Source of the DNA: Streptomyces griseofuscus
Lineage (GTDB): Bacteria; Actinomycetota; Actinomycetes; Streptomycetales; Streptomycetaceae
Assembly (NCBI RefSeq): GCF_014673495.1
Contig: NZ_CP051006.1
Location: 186,001 to 250,000, forward strand
Length of the DNA: 64,000 nt
Reading direction: 5' to 3'
Shown here: positions 7,702-16,639 of the stretch, piece after piece
Position numbering within the stretch: the first letter of the stretch is position 1
How the letters are laid out: each line of letters begins with the position of its first letter
Program-made: the position numbers and the translations under genes
The notes under the pieces: model-generated
Databases searched by the model: none
What the model saw: the letters and a program-made list of their open reading frames with translations, nothing else
Told to the model about the DNA's origin: nothing

Positions 7702-9446
7702 CTGCTCCTCCTGTTGTGCGCATGCCGGACTTCGCCTCCCACGACCGACAGCGGGCCGGTCTTGGGAGCGCTGATGGCGAGGACGGCCATGTCGTCGTGC
7801 CTGCCCCCGCCGAGCCACTGGGCCGCAAGCATCTGGACCCGTTCCACGACGGCTTCGGCCGGCATGCCCACGCACTCCGCAAGCGCCCGTCGAAGCCGGT
7901 CCTCCCCGAAGAACTCGTCGCCGAGCGGACCGCCGCGCGCCTCGGTGATCCCGTCGGTGTACAGCAGACAGGTCTCTCCCGGCGCCAGCGTGGTCTCGAC
8001 CGTGCAGGCGCTCACCTCGGGAAGCGCGCCGACCAGGGTGCCGCGGGTGGCGGCCTCCTCCACCTCGCCGCTGTTGCGGACGATCAGTGGGGGCATGTGT
8101 CCGGCGCTGGTCAGCCGCGCCTGCACCCACCCGCCGCGCCTGGACACCGAGGCCAGCACCAGCGTGGCGAACCGCGCGTGGTGCGAGGTCAGCAGGGCGC
8201 CGTTGAGCAGGGACAGGACCTGCTGGTGGTCGGCGGCGAGCGGTAGCAGCGCGTGCAGGGTGTTGCGGATCTTGCCGGTCAGCACGGCCGCGTCCAGGCC
8301 CTTGCCCGCGACGTCGCCGAGGACCACGAGCGTCTCCTGGGTGGGATCGGCGCCCGGGTGGAAGTCGTAGAAGTCGCCGCCGACCCGTTCGTGATCCTTG
8401 GCCGGACGGTAGCCGGCCGCGTACTCCACGCCGTGCACGCGTTCCAGGACCGGCGGGAGCAGCTCCCGCATCAGCGTGGCGGTGATGGCGGCCTGTTCGG
8501 TGTACAGCCGGGCCGCGGACAGGGCGGCGCCGGCCCGTGCCGCGAACAGCCGGGCGAAGGCCTCCTCGCCGTCGGAGAAGCATTTCCTGGTGCTGGAGCG
8601 CAACAGGACCAACGCGCCCGCGGGCACGCCGTGGCCGGGCAGCGGGGCGATGATGACCGAACCGACGGGCTCCGTGAACCCCTCGGGAATCAGCCAGTCG
8701 GGAATGTCGTCGGGGTTGATCCAACGCGCCGGGACAGGTGGGTAGCCCTGGAGTGCCTCGCTGAGACCGGCCACGCCGCGCGGATCGATCTTCCGGGTCA
8801 CCTGGCTGACGGGTCCGCCGCGGTGCGCGTACGTCAGGGTGTGCCGACGGCCGTGCGGCGGGGCGACGAGCACGGCGGCCTCGGCCAGGTGCTCGGCGGC
8901 CATCGCGGCGGTCACCTCCATGCAGCGCGGCACGTTCAGCGTGGCCAGGAGCCGGCTCGAAGCCTCCGCCAGGACGGAAGACCGTTCCTGGGCGCTGTGC
9001 AGGGCCTCCTCGGCCCGGTGGCGGTCGGTGCCGTCGACCAGCCACCACACCACGCCGCCCTCGGCGGACGGCGAGGGGTATGCCTCGAAGTGGCGCTCGT
9101 CGATGGAGCCGGTCAGCGGGCCCGGCGAGACGCCCGGTTCACCGGCGGCCATGTGCCGGTGGGCGTCGGAAAGCCAGGACGGAGCGATGTCAGCCAGCCG
9201 GACGCCGCCGCAGGCCCGCGGCAGCAGGGACCGGGCGGCCCGGTTCAGCTGCACGAGGGCGCCGTGCCGGTCGACGACGAGTACGGGGCAGGGGGCCTCG
9301 CTCCACACCGCCCCGACATGGGCAGCGGCGTTGCGCGGACTTGCCGGGGAGCCGCGGAATGCGCACACAAGCAGAGGCACGCCTGGTGCGCGCCCCACCA
9401 CCTTCCCGCCTTCGGAAATAGATGTCGTGTGGCAACAGTTCCCCAT
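7698..9446 (-). CDS. SpoIIE/RsbU-type PP2C phosphatase with PAS and GAF domains
   Basis: About 582 residues. An N-terminal PAS-like sensor (VVDRHGALVQLNRAARSLLP) is followed by a GAF-like region (about 165-330) and a C-terminal SpoIIE phosphatase domain with VGGDFYDF, LGDVAGKGLDAA, YTDGITEARGG and the metal-binding GRHDDMAVL. Such enzymes dephosphorylate STAS anti-anti-sigma factors, releasing them to bind RsbW-type kinases. I chose the ATG at 9446 (MGNCCHTT). A GTG at about 9400 (VVGRAPG) with a purine-rich site is an alternative; sequence further upstream is low-complexity and probably not translated. It is the first gene of the coupled operon. Confidence 0.9.
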   Translation of the reverse strand: MGNCCHTTSISEGGKVVGRAPGVPLLVCAFRGSPASPRNAAAHVGAVWSEAPCPVLVVDRHGALVQLNRAARSLLPRACGGVRLADIAPSWLSDAHRHMAAGEPGVSPGPLTGSIDERHFEAYPSPSAEGGVVWWLVDGTDRHRAEEALHSAQERSSVLAEASSRLLATLNVPRCMEVTAAMAAEHLAEAAVLVAPPHGRRHTLTYAHRGGPVSQVTRKIDPRGVAGLSEALQGYPPVPARWINPDDIPDWLIPEGFTEPVGSVIIAPLPGHGVPAGALVLLRSSTRKCFSDGEEAFARLFAARAGAALSAARLYTEQAAITATLMRELLPPVLERVHGVEYAAGYRPAKDHERVGGDFYDFHPGADPTQETLVVLGDVAGKGLDAAVLTGKIRNTLHALLPLAADHQQVLSLLNGALLTSHHARFATLVLASVSRRGGWVQARLTSAGHMPPLIVRNSGEVEEAATRGTLVGALPEVSACTVETTLAPGETCLLYTDGITEARGGPLGDEFFGEDRLRRALAECVGMPAEAVVERVQMLAAQWLGGGRHDDMAVLAISAPKTGPLSVVGGEVRHAHNRRSR

Positions 9447-9894
9447 CCTGCTGCCGGACGCAAGTCGCTCTGCCCGGCCACCGGCGATTCGCGCCCGACG
9501 AACCCCGTACGAGGGACGGTCGCACGCGCGCGTGCCAGATGAACGCGCGGGCGCGCAAGAAGGCCGTCCGCGCGTGTGAGAGGGACCTCGTGCACTGAGT
9601 GCTTCCCCAGTCGACGCAGAGGTCGATGGTCGACGCAGGATTCGATGGTGGGCATGCGATACAACACGGGCAGGACGCGGGGGTCGCGCAGGAACCCTGT
9701 CCCGGCGCCGGGCATCGCTCGGGCCAGGCCCTTGAGGCACCTCTCCCCGCACGCTCAAGCGCACATCTCGCGTACCGACTGCGTGCGCTTTGGTGATGCC
9801 GCCGCTTCCTCTTATCTTCCGTGCGCTGCTCCCGCTGCGCCGGCTCGTCGGTTCTACAGGGGCGTGCGACCGGTAACCGCGCCGCCGGAGCGTC
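9447..9894. other. Upstream region of the phosphatase operon
   Basis: No supported gene. It should hold the operon promoter on the minus strand, but I cannot assign boxes confidently. It separates the phosphatase from the truncated RsbW-like ATPase on the same strand. Confidence 0.4.
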
Positions 9895-10140
9895 AGCCAG
9901 GGCGAGGCGGCCGGTGATGCGTTTGCCGACCGGCTCGCGCTGGACCTCGAAGCCCTGGGCCACGGCCATCACGATCTCCAGGCCATGGTGGCCGACCCGG
10001 TCCGGGCTATGGGCAGGACCGGGTCGGAGTCCCACACCACGACCTCGATCAGGTCGCCGAGGATGCGCAAATCCAGCAGCACCGGGGCGGGAGCGTATTT
10101 GCGGGCGTCGGTGACCAGCTCGCTGACCACCCGCGAACCG
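9895..10140 (-). pseudogene. RsbW-like ATPase (GHKL), truncated and frameshifted
   Basis: The C-terminal half of a Streptomyces RsbW-like ATP-binding protein. VVSELVTDARKYAPAPVLLD (N box: E-L-V-x-D/N-A) and VVVWDSDPVLP (G1-like) are in one frame, then HHGLEIVMAVAQGFEVQREP in another after a frameshift at about 10025. The 5' half is missing: the sequence joins directly to the end of an IS256 fragment at about 10139. Intact members are serine kinases of STAS antagonists. Its position upstream of the phosphatase/B12/STAS operon suggests it was once that system's kinase. Confidence 0.7.
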
Positions 10141-11087
10141 CTCCAGAGCGGCCTCCTCGGTCGGCGCCGTGTAGACCGGCTTCAGAAGCTTGGCGATCTT
10201 GTCCCAGTCCTGGCGGGCGGCATAGCGGAAGGAGTTCCGCAGCAGATGCCACCACGCACGTCTGCACGACGGTCCGCGGCCAGACGGTCTCCACCGCCTC
10301 GGGCAAGCCCTTGAGCCCGTCGCAGACCAGCAAGAGGACGTCGTTCACGCCGCGGTCCTTGATCTCGGTGAGGATGTGCAGCCAGTGCTTGGCGCCCTCA
10401 CCGCCGTCGCCGGCCCACAGGCCCAGGAACTCCCGCCGGCCCTCGGTGGTGACCGCCAGAGCGACATAGATCGGACGGTTGGCGACCGCGCCGTCGCGGA
10501 TCTTCACGTGGATGGCGTCGATGAAGACCACCGGATAGACGGGGTCCGGAGGGCTGCTCTGCCGCTCGGCCACGCCCGCGAGAACCTTGTCGGTGATGGT
10601 GGAGATGGTCTGCCGGGAAACCTCGGCGCCGTAGACCTCGGCCAGGTGGGCCTGGACCTCACCGGTGGTCAGGCCCTTCACCGCCAGCGAGATCACCATC
10701 TCGTCGACGCCGGTCAGGCGCTTCTGCCACTTCTTGACGATCTTCGGCTCGAAGGAGCCGTCCCGGTCGCAGGGGCACGGCTATCTCCACCGGCCCGACC
10801 TCGGTCAGGACGGTCTTGGAGCGCTTGCCGTTGCGGGAGTTGCCGCCGTCCTTGGCGGCTGGATCGTGCCTTGCATAGCCGAGGTGGTCGGTGATCTCGC
10901 CCTCCAGGGCGGATTCCAGTAGCCGCTTGGTCAACTGCTGCAGCAGTCCGCCCTCACCGGTCAGCTACAGGCCCTCGGCCTGAACCCGGCTCACCAGTTC
11001 GTCGATCAGCTGGTTGTCCACGGCCTTCGCCGACACAGCCGCTGCCGACTCGACAGTCTCCTGCCCGGCCACGTTCTCACTGGTCAT
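10139..11087 (-). pseudogene. IS256-family (Mutator) transposase, broken
   Basis: Starts at the ATG at 11087 (MTSENVAGQETVES). It carries an in-frame stop at about 10967 and continues as LTKRLLESALEGEITDHLGY. A frameshift at about 10780 leads into the catalytic part, with VVFIDAIHVKIRDG (first Asp) and LLLVCDGLKGLPEAVE (second Asp). A further frameshift lies at about 10250. The gene is cut at ALERF near 10139, where the ATPase remnant begins, so the final catalytic Glu region is missing. Its 3' half is closely related to the copy at 55864-56520 in the opposite orientation. Confidence 0.85.
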
Positions 11088-11207
11088 CGATGCATCTTCC
11101 ATGATCGGGAGTTACACCGAACGATTTACAGTCCCTGTCCAGGACGGTGACCGTGGCACCGGAGGCCCTGACCGGCCGAGGAGCGAGCGGACATAGGCGG
11201 AGCCGAT

Positions 11208-11455
11208 GAAACCGGCTCTGCTGGGGCCTGGCCACCCGGGTACACATGGTGGCCGCCCGCCCGGAATTCCGGCGCCGCGGCTACGCCCGCACAGTGGTCA
11301 CCGCGCTGCTCGACCACCTCGCTGACGCCGAGGGCGTCACCTTGTTCGAGCTCCACGCCGGCGTGGAGGCCCAGCCGCTCTATCGGAAGCCCGGCTTCAG
11401 GGGGCATACGACGCTGATGCGCAGGACACGTCCCAACCGCAGCGGGCACCCGTGA
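11208..11455 (+). pseudogene. GNAT acetyltransferase, C-terminal fragment
   Basis: Encodes HMVAARPEFRRRGYARTVVT, the acetyl-CoA pyrophosphate loop (R-R-x-G-Y/A), and the terminal strand-helix VTLFELHAGVEAQPLYRKPGF. The acceptor-binding N-terminal half is missing; a stop lies at about 11206 in this frame, just downstream of the IS256 start. The IS256 insertion probably removed the 5' end. Confidence 0.7.
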
Positions 11456-11471
11456 GAGCGGCACTGCGCGT

Positions 11472-11962
11472 ATGCCGCCCGAGGAGTACGCCGAGACGGC
11501 CTTGCGGGCCACCGCGTTCGCGTGCGTCTACTTCACCGACGCGGACGACCGGCCGTCCAACTGCACTCCGTCTACTCCCACGCCCATCCGTGGCAGCTGG
11601 TCGGCGGCACGATGGACATCGGCGAGCGGCCCTACGAAACGGCTGTGCGAGAGTGCCAGGAGGAGACCGGCCTGACCGCGCCCGGGCCGCCCCGGCTGCT
11701 GGCCACCGCGTACGGACTGCTCGGCGCCCAGTGGCCCCATAGCACCATCGGCATGGTCTTCGACGGCGTCCGACTCACGGCGGCGCAAATCCGCGGCACC
11801 GCCCCTCGACCCGAAGGAGCACGACCAGTTCCGTATACCTGTCCCCGGACGAGTGGAAAGCCCTGATGCGGCCCGTGACTTCGCGCGACCGAGCGCGGTG
11901 GAGGGGGCCCGCCGCACCGGCGTGGCCGCGTACTTCGGCATCTGGGACTGGGGGAATGAATG
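11472..11962 (+). pseudogene. NUDIX hydrolase with two frameshifts
   Basis: Begins MPPEEYAETALRATAFACVY in one frame and shifts at about 11570 to PWQLVGGTMDIGERPYETAV. It shifts again at about 11808 to LDPKEHDQFR and ends GVAAYFGIWDWGNE before the TGA at about 11962. The Nudix box is intact across GGTMDIGERPYETAVREC then QEETGL, so the family is certain. The two shifts mean it cannot be read as one protein. Its stop overlaps the ATG of a further small frame (ATGA). Confidence 0.75.
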
Positions 11963-12059
11963 AGCAGCAGCAGCAGCATCGTGGTGGTATCCCGCGCCGA
12001 CTGGTCCGTGCACTACGACAGGGGTCGGGCCTCCATCGGCTCGGGACGAGGAGAAGGGC
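11959..12059 (+). pseudogene. 5' fragment of an unidentified gene interrupted by IS5
   Basis: An ATG overlapping the NUDIX stop opens MSSSSIVVVSRADWSV and runs into the IS5 left end at 12060 after about 33 residues. Possible continuation on the far side of the IS, from 13005, is IVEHAPPDSRHTS. Too little remains to name the family. Confidence 0.4.
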
Positions 12060-13005
12060 TAGGGCGTGTTGTGAAAGTGCTGGTCAAAGCCACTCGTTGA
12101 TGGCTGCGACCAGCACTGTCGCTTCGTAGCGGACGGCGAGTTTGTCGTACCGAGTGGCGACGGCCCGGTGGCGTTTGAGCCGGTTGATCCCGCACTCGAC
12201 CGCGTGCCGCTGCCTGTAGTCGTCCTTGTCGAACGCCGGTGGACGCCCGCCGCGCGAGCCGCGCTTGAGGCGGTTGCGGACGCGGTCCGCAGGGACTGGG
12301 ATGGTGGCTTTGATGCCGCGTCTGCGCAGGTAGGAGCGGTTGCTGCGGGAGTCGTACGCCTTGTCGGCCCGCACCCGGTCCGGCCTCTTGCGCGGCCTGC
12401 CGAGTCCCAGCCTCGGAACCCGGATGGCTTCCAGGACCGCTTCGAACTGCGGGGAATCGCCCCGCTGTCCAGCCGTGATCACGACGGACAAGGGCTTCTG
12501 CCCCTGCTCGACCGCGAGGTGGATTTTGCTGGTCAGCCCGCCGCGGGATCGTCCGAGACCGTGGTCGGCCGGCTCGACGAAGATCCCGCCGGGCGGTTCC
12601 TTCTGGAGATCCCCCTTTTCACCGCGCCGGCAGCGTGCTGGTGAGCCCGGCAGACGGTGGAGTCGACGTTCACGTCCCAGGTGACCAGGCCCTCCGCATC
12701 GGCCTCGGCCTGGAGCTGGGTGAGGATCCTCGCCCAGGTGCCGTCCCGCTGCCAGCGCCGGAACAGGTCATAAACCCGGTCCCACGGCCCGTAGCGTTCG
12801 GGCACGTCACGCCATGGGGCACCGGTCCGGGTCCGCCACCGTATGCCGTCTATCAGCTGCCGCCGCGTCCACACCTGCGGACGACCCGGCTTGATGCCTT
12901 GCGGCAGCAACGGCTCAAGCCGGGCCCACTGGCCGTTCGTCAGATCCCCACGTCCCACGAAAGGTGATCATCAACGAACAAGATCCACTTTCGCAACAGA
13001 CCCTA
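12060..13005 (-). mobile_element. IS5-family (IS427-like) insertion sequence
   Basis: About 946 bp. The terminal inverted repeats are TAGGGCGTGTTGTGAAAGTG at 12060-12079 and the complement of TAGGGTCTGTTGCGAAAGTG at 12986-13005 (17 of 20 identical). A CTAG context is seen at both ends, consistent with a TA duplication. It carries one two-frame transposase and looks structurally complete. Confidence 0.85.
12084..12958 (-). CDS. IS5-family transposase, two frames joined by a probable -1 frameshift
   Basis: The first frame starts at a GTG at 12958 ([20 protein letters not shown]) and has the N-terminal IS5 helix region and the first Asp in [17 protein letters not shown]. At a run of four A and five G (minus strand; 12611-12619) the frame moves by -1 to [11 protein letters not shown]. 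It continues with the second Asp region [20 protein letters not shown] and the DDE Glu region [20 protein letters not shown], ending AINEWL. Related actinobacterial elements are read by frameshifting at this kind of run, so I treat it as one functional gene rather than a pseudogene. Confidence 0.8.
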
Positions 13006-13024
13006 GATCGTCGAGCACGCGCCG

Positions 13025-13156
13025 CCTGACTCCCGCCACACCTCACCACACACGATTTCGTCGTGACCGGCAGCTTCACCAAGCCGGCCGCGAACCTGGC
13101 CAGAAAGCTCGACATGCACCTGGTCGACTGCAAGGACAGCTGCGGTGGGCGCTGAG
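13025..13156 (+). pseudogene. Fragment resembling the C-terminus of an Mrr-like restriction endonuclease
   Basis: A short open stretch reads FVVTGSFTKPAANLARKLDM then HLVD, similar to the final strand and helix of Mrr-cat family nucleases, and stops at about 13156. There is no start and no catalytic core. It lies directly right of the IS5 element. The assignment rests on this short similarity only. Confidence 0.35.
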
Positions 13157-13851
13157 CGTTCCGACTGCTCGACCTGCTTGAGCCGCACACCGCGCCGGCC
13201 ACGTCCACTGCGGCTGTCGCTTCGGGACAGCACGGGGGCCGCTGGCGAAGCGGCGGCCACAGCTGGCTGAGGAAGGCCCGGCTGGGTCAGGAGTCTTGCC
13301 GTCAGCCGCTCGCCCAGGGCGGCGCCCTGTTCCCTTGTCGGATTCTGGCGGTGTGCTCCACGTGGCATCCGGGCAGCGCTGCTCGGTCCCGTCGACGACG
13401 CAGTAGCGGCAGGTGGCGGTGCTCAAGCACTTCCCCGCCACCGAGCGGCGACCGGCCTGGACGCAGCAGTAGCCGCAGGGCCGACACCACGATCCTGGCA
13501 ATTCGCAGGAGGTCGGCGGGCAAACATCAGGAACGCGCCACGGATCGGCCCGCCCGTCCCGTGCGTGGGCGGGAGGGCCGCCGGCACGGTGACTCGCCCG
13601 GCGCCGGGCTGTCCAGGCCTACGTGACCGGCGTTCCAGAGGCGGACAACCGCCCGGTGCGTCCAGCAGGGAGGGGCGCCGTCGAGCGGTTCTGACCGACG
13701 ACGCCGGGCCTGCACCGGAACACCTGGCGCGGCACTTGCCATCTGGGCGTCAGCCCTTGATCACGACCCTGGCGGCGCCAGACCAACGGCACCGGCCCGG
13801 GTGTGCCTCTGCTGCCTGCCACGGCTTACGCGCTTGGTCTTTCGTCGTCGA
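13157..13851. other. No supported gene
   Basis: Long frames exist on both strands but show no domain, no consistent start or ribosome site, and a composition typical of noncoding GC-rich DNA. It is probably decayed sequence between the IS5 element and the STAS gene. Confidence 0.45.
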
Positions 13852-14253
13852 TCAAGACTTGTCGCACGACGCGCTATGCGACACCTCGTCTCTCCCGCCG
13901 AGGAGAGCCTCACAGGCCGCGTCCGCTGTGTCGAATATCCGGCAGGTCATGCCGACCCCGGTCAGGTCGAGAACACGTCGCACCACTTGGGTGGGCGCGG
14001 CCAGGGACATGGACCCGTCGATGTGCCGCATCTCGTTGACGGTCCGTACGATGACGCGCAGCCCGGAGGAGTCCATGAACGGCACGTTCGCCAGATCCAG
14101 CACGAGATGACGTCGTCCGTGCACCACCTGGCCGGCCAGTTGGTGCTGAAGGGCGAGTCCGGTGTCGGTGTCGAGCTCTCCGCAGACGGTGATGACAGCG
14201 GCGTCGGAGCTGATCACAGCCACCTCGACGCCCAGACCTTCTGGTTCGCTCAC
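13852..14253 (-). CDS. STAS-domain protein (second anti-anti-sigma-factor type)
   Basis: 133 residues from a GTG at 14253 preceded by GAGGAGAA. It has the strand VITVCGELDTDTGLALQHQL and the signature LANVPFMDSSGLRVIVRT with the phosphorylatable Ser in DSSG, then a normal C-terminal helix (IFDTADAACEALLGG). The in-frame extension upstream of the GTG belongs to an IS630 remnant, so the longer frame should not be used. Its kinase and phosphatase partners are not adjacent; the phosphatase at 7.7-9.4 kb is the nearest candidate. Confidence 0.88.
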   Translation of the reverse strand: MSEPEGLGVEVAVISSDAAVITVCGELDTDTGLALQHQLAGQVVHGRRHLVLDLANVPFMDSSGLRVIVRTVNEMRHIDGSMSLAAPTQVVRRVLDLTGVGMTCRIFDTADAACEALLGGRDEVSHSASCDKS

Positions 14254-14815
14254 AAGTTCTCCTCGCTCGGGTGCTACGACAGCAGCCCGGCTACCCCGTC
14301 CGACGACGTTCATCCACGCTGGACGCGGTTTCCCGGCCGGGCCGGCCTCATCGACACCCACTGCGCGCGTCGCGCGGTGATCGAGCCCTTCGCCCGCGCC
14401 GGTTTCCGCCTCGAACCGGTTGAGCCAGGAGCTGTCAGTCGAGGTGTAGGCGATCTCCACATTGTTCGCCTCTGCTCAGGTCCCGACGCGCTGGCATCGC
14501 CTGGTCGTCAGAAGGTGAGTAGTTGTCGCAGATGATCGTGATACGCGTGCCGGCCGGGTGGAGGGAGCACAGGTAACGGCTAGGTTCTGTCGTCTACTGA
14601 TGGTGCGGCGGCCGGTGTCCGCGTCCCACTCCTTGGGCAGGAACAGCCGCCACTGCAGCGGGCAGGAGGCGGTGTCGCCGGCGGCGTGGACGCTGACCGC
14701 GACCTGGCAGTTGGCGCGTTTGCCCGTGGCCCCGCAGTACCGCGGGGCCACGGCGACCGACATTCTTCCGTCCTCGGGCAGCGACACGTCGTCGATCACC
14801 CAGGCCGTCGGGGCG
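14254..14815 (-). pseudogene. Composite IS701 and IS630 transposase debris
   Basis: From about 14815 to 14580 the minus strand encodes a piece of an IS701-type transposase (VIDDVSLPEDGRMSVAVAPR and YCGATGKRANCQVAVSVHA). From about 14560 to 14400 it encodes pieces of an IS630 catalytic domain in mixed frames (TRITIICDNYSP, then VEIAYTSTDSSWLNRFEAE). Both are internal fragments without ends, from at least two elements joined together. Confidence 0.7.
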
Positions 14816-14816
14816 A

Positions 14817-15494
14817 TTAGGACGGGGGCAGGCCCAGCTTGGACAACGCAGTCGTCCAGTCGTTGACGATGGCCTGCTGCGCGGCGCGGAGGGTCACCTT
14901 CCCGGAGCAGACCGCGGTGTGCAGCTTCGACTCCACCGGGTCCTTCCGGTTGTTCACGCCCGAGCCGGCCCTGTGCGCGGGGTCAGGGGGCTCGACCCAC
15001 AGGTTGCGGGCGTCGTTCGGGTCACCGCCGAGCTCGAGGGAGATCAGGTGGTCGTACTCGGCGTCGCCGAGACGGCCGGTGTACTTGTAGGAGGCGGCGT
15101 TCGCGCGCTTCTCCTGGCCAGTCACAGTCTCCGGGGGCCGGATGCCCTTGGTGTAGCCGCCGCTACGGCAGATCGTCGACGCCAACGTCGTCTGCGTCAC
15201 CGCCGGCGAAGTGGCGCCCGGCGTGCACGCGGGGTCCTCACGGGGCTCGCCCTTCTCGTACCGATAGCGGCAACTGCCCGCGGCCGGCTGTCGCTGCACC
15301 GTGTACGTCTTCTGCGGCCCCGCACCCACCGGGATCTTCGCCGCCCCTGCGGGTGCACCCGTGCCGGACGGTCCCGCCGCCGGCGCACCGCCCTTGCCCG
15401 AGGCAGCCGACCCGGATGGCGACGCGGACGAACAACCCGTCAGCAGCAGGCAGGACAGCAGCACCGGCGGCACCGAACGGCGGACAAAACCCAT
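14817..15494 (-). CDS. Secreted lipoprotein with an HNH-like motif
   Basis: 225 residues. The signal peptide ends in a lipobox (LLLTGCSS), followed by a Ser/Gly/Pro/Ala-rich linker (about 25-60) and a cysteine-containing domain. EYDHLISLELGGDPNDARNL is close to the D-H...N...N pattern of HNH nucleases, and a conserved tail follows (VNNRKDPVESKLHTAVCSGK). It is expected to be anchored outside the membrane. Whether it cuts DNA is unproven, since the first His of a classic HNH is not evident. It is flanked by transposon debris downstream. Confidence 0.75.
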   Translation of the reverse strand: MGFVRRSVPPVLLSCLLLTGCSSASPSGSAASGKGGAPAAGPSGTGAPAGAAKIPVGAGPQKTYTVQRQPAAGSCRYRYEKGEPREDPACTPGATSPAVTQTTLASTICRSGGYTKGIRPPETVTGQEKRANAASYKYTGRLGDAEYDHLISLELGGDPNDARNLWVEPPDPAHRAGSGVNNRKDPVESKLHTAVCSGKVTLRAAQQAIVNDWTTALSKLGLPPS

Positions 15495-15963
15495 GACGAC
15501 CCCTCACGGACGACCAGCGGCCAACCACATGCTCCCCCTCCCGGCGGTTTCGCTACCCTCCGCGGCCGGGTGCACAGATGTGCGTGGTGTGCAGTGCACT
15601 CCGACGCGGCTGCGTACGTTCTGGTCTGGCATGTGCGGGCGGTGCCGCCCTGGCCGCGATATTCGGTCCACCTACGCGGTGGGACGGGGCAGTTCCCCGG
15701 CGGGGCGGCCGCCGGCGCCAAGCGTCCGCCGTACGGTCGGGGTCGTCGCTGCGCGGGTGTTGAGAACACCTTGCTTCGACCACTTCACCTGGCTCGTGGT
15801 GCGGGCCGTGGGGCGTGCACGGGGAGTTCGGGCCGGCCTGGCACTTCGGGCAAGTGACCTCCTCTCCCATGCCAGATCCGAGCTGCCGGGCACGTGGTCT
15901 CCTGCGTTTCCCGCTCTGCCCTGCGTCGCCGAGGAGGCCGGGCTTTGCCTGGGGCAGGCGGTG
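15495..15963. other. Mostly noncoding; possible short zinc-ribbon frame on minus strand
   Basis: A minus-strand frame at about 15790-15870 encodes TCPKCQAGPNSPCTPHGPHH, like the small C-x2-C zinc-ribbon tails of actinobacterial proteins. The rest of that frame has no recognisable fold. I regard it as a possible remnant only. Confidence 0.3.
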
Positions 15964-16236
15964 TCATGCTTCGTGGTCGGGGTCGAGTACCACTCTGAAC
16001 CTGTTGCCTTCCGGATCGGTCATCAGGGCTTCGACGCCGTCGTGGAGTTCCACGAGAGAGGCGCCCTTGGCGGTCAGCGTCTGGACCTGTTCGGCGAGCG
16101 CTCCGACGAGGACGGTGACGACCGGCAGCACTGCCGGAGATTCCGCTTGGCCGACGCTGTATGCGCCATGGCCGGGGATGCTGCCCCAGAACCTGATCAT
16201 TTTCTCGGGGTCCACGGCTTCAAAGTGAACATGCAT
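15964..16236 (-). CDS. VOC-superfamily (glyoxalase-like) small protein
   Basis: 90 residues, shorter than a typical 120-130-residue VOC protein. It starts MHVHFEAVDPEKMIRFW and ends with the typical metal-site strand ALMTDPEGNRFRVVLDPD. The core lacks one beta-alpha-beta unit, so this is either a compact member or a shortened gene. Its substrate is unknown. Confidence 0.6.
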   Translation of the reverse strand: MHVHFEAVDPEKMIRFWGSIPGHGAYSVGQAESPAVLPVVTVLVGALAEQVQTLTAKGASLVELHDGVEALMTDPEGNRFRVVLDPDHEA

Positions 16237-16323
16237 GCTCGCTGTCTGCCTTTCATCTGTGCGACTGAAACCGGTAACGGCCCGTCGAATCGCTCGGCAG
16301 GCCGTTACGGGTGAGCGGGCTTT

Positions 16324-16587
16324 TCAGCAGTCGATCACGGTGTTGTGCGAGTCCGCGATTCCGGGCGTGCTGAAGCGTCCGCGGTACTCGACCTGAAGGG
16401 TCACCTGGGTGTTGTACGTCTCCTTGTGGCCGTCATGCACGCACTTGAGCCCCGGGGCGGTGTAGCGCCCGCTGCACTTCGTCCACCCGCTGCCCTTGTG
16501 CATCACCGCGTGCGCACACTTGCTGTCGGGGACAAGGACCCACTGGTGAGCACGGCGCCGAACCCGCCATGTCCGACGCGCCTTCAT
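16324..16587 (-). CDS. Hypothetical small protein
   Basis: 87 residues, basic at the N-terminus (MKARRTWRVRRRAHQWV), with four Cys (CAHAV, KCSGRY, KCVHDGHKET and a C-terminal DC). It resembles an extracellular domain without its signal peptide, and no good ribosome site precedes the ATG. It may be a 5'-truncated secreted protein. I do not recognise a family. Confidence 0.4.
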   Translation of the reverse strand: MKARRTWRVRRRAHQWVLVPDSKCAHAVMHKGSGWTKCSGRYTAPGLKCVHDGHKETYNTQVTLQVEYRGRFSTPGIADSHNTVIDC

Positions 16588-16639
16588 AATCTACGGAACG
16601 AGCGGGCCCAGCGCGAATGAGGGAAGGATTCTTTTTGGC

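Noticed and set aside
6613..9048. An 811-codon minus-strand frame covering the B12 gene and most of the phosphatase gene
   Set aside because: Its first two thirds are the antisense-phase shadow of the phosphatase; the real start is the GTG at 7701 with a strong ribosome site.
8253..9542. Long plus-strand frame (429 codons) opposite the phosphatase
   Set aside because: Low-complexity Gly/Ala/Arg sequence without domains; mirror of the real minus-strand gene.
13003..13501. Minus-strand frames with scattered Cys between IS5 and the STAS gene
   Set aside because: No consistent fold or start; composition of random GC-rich sequence.
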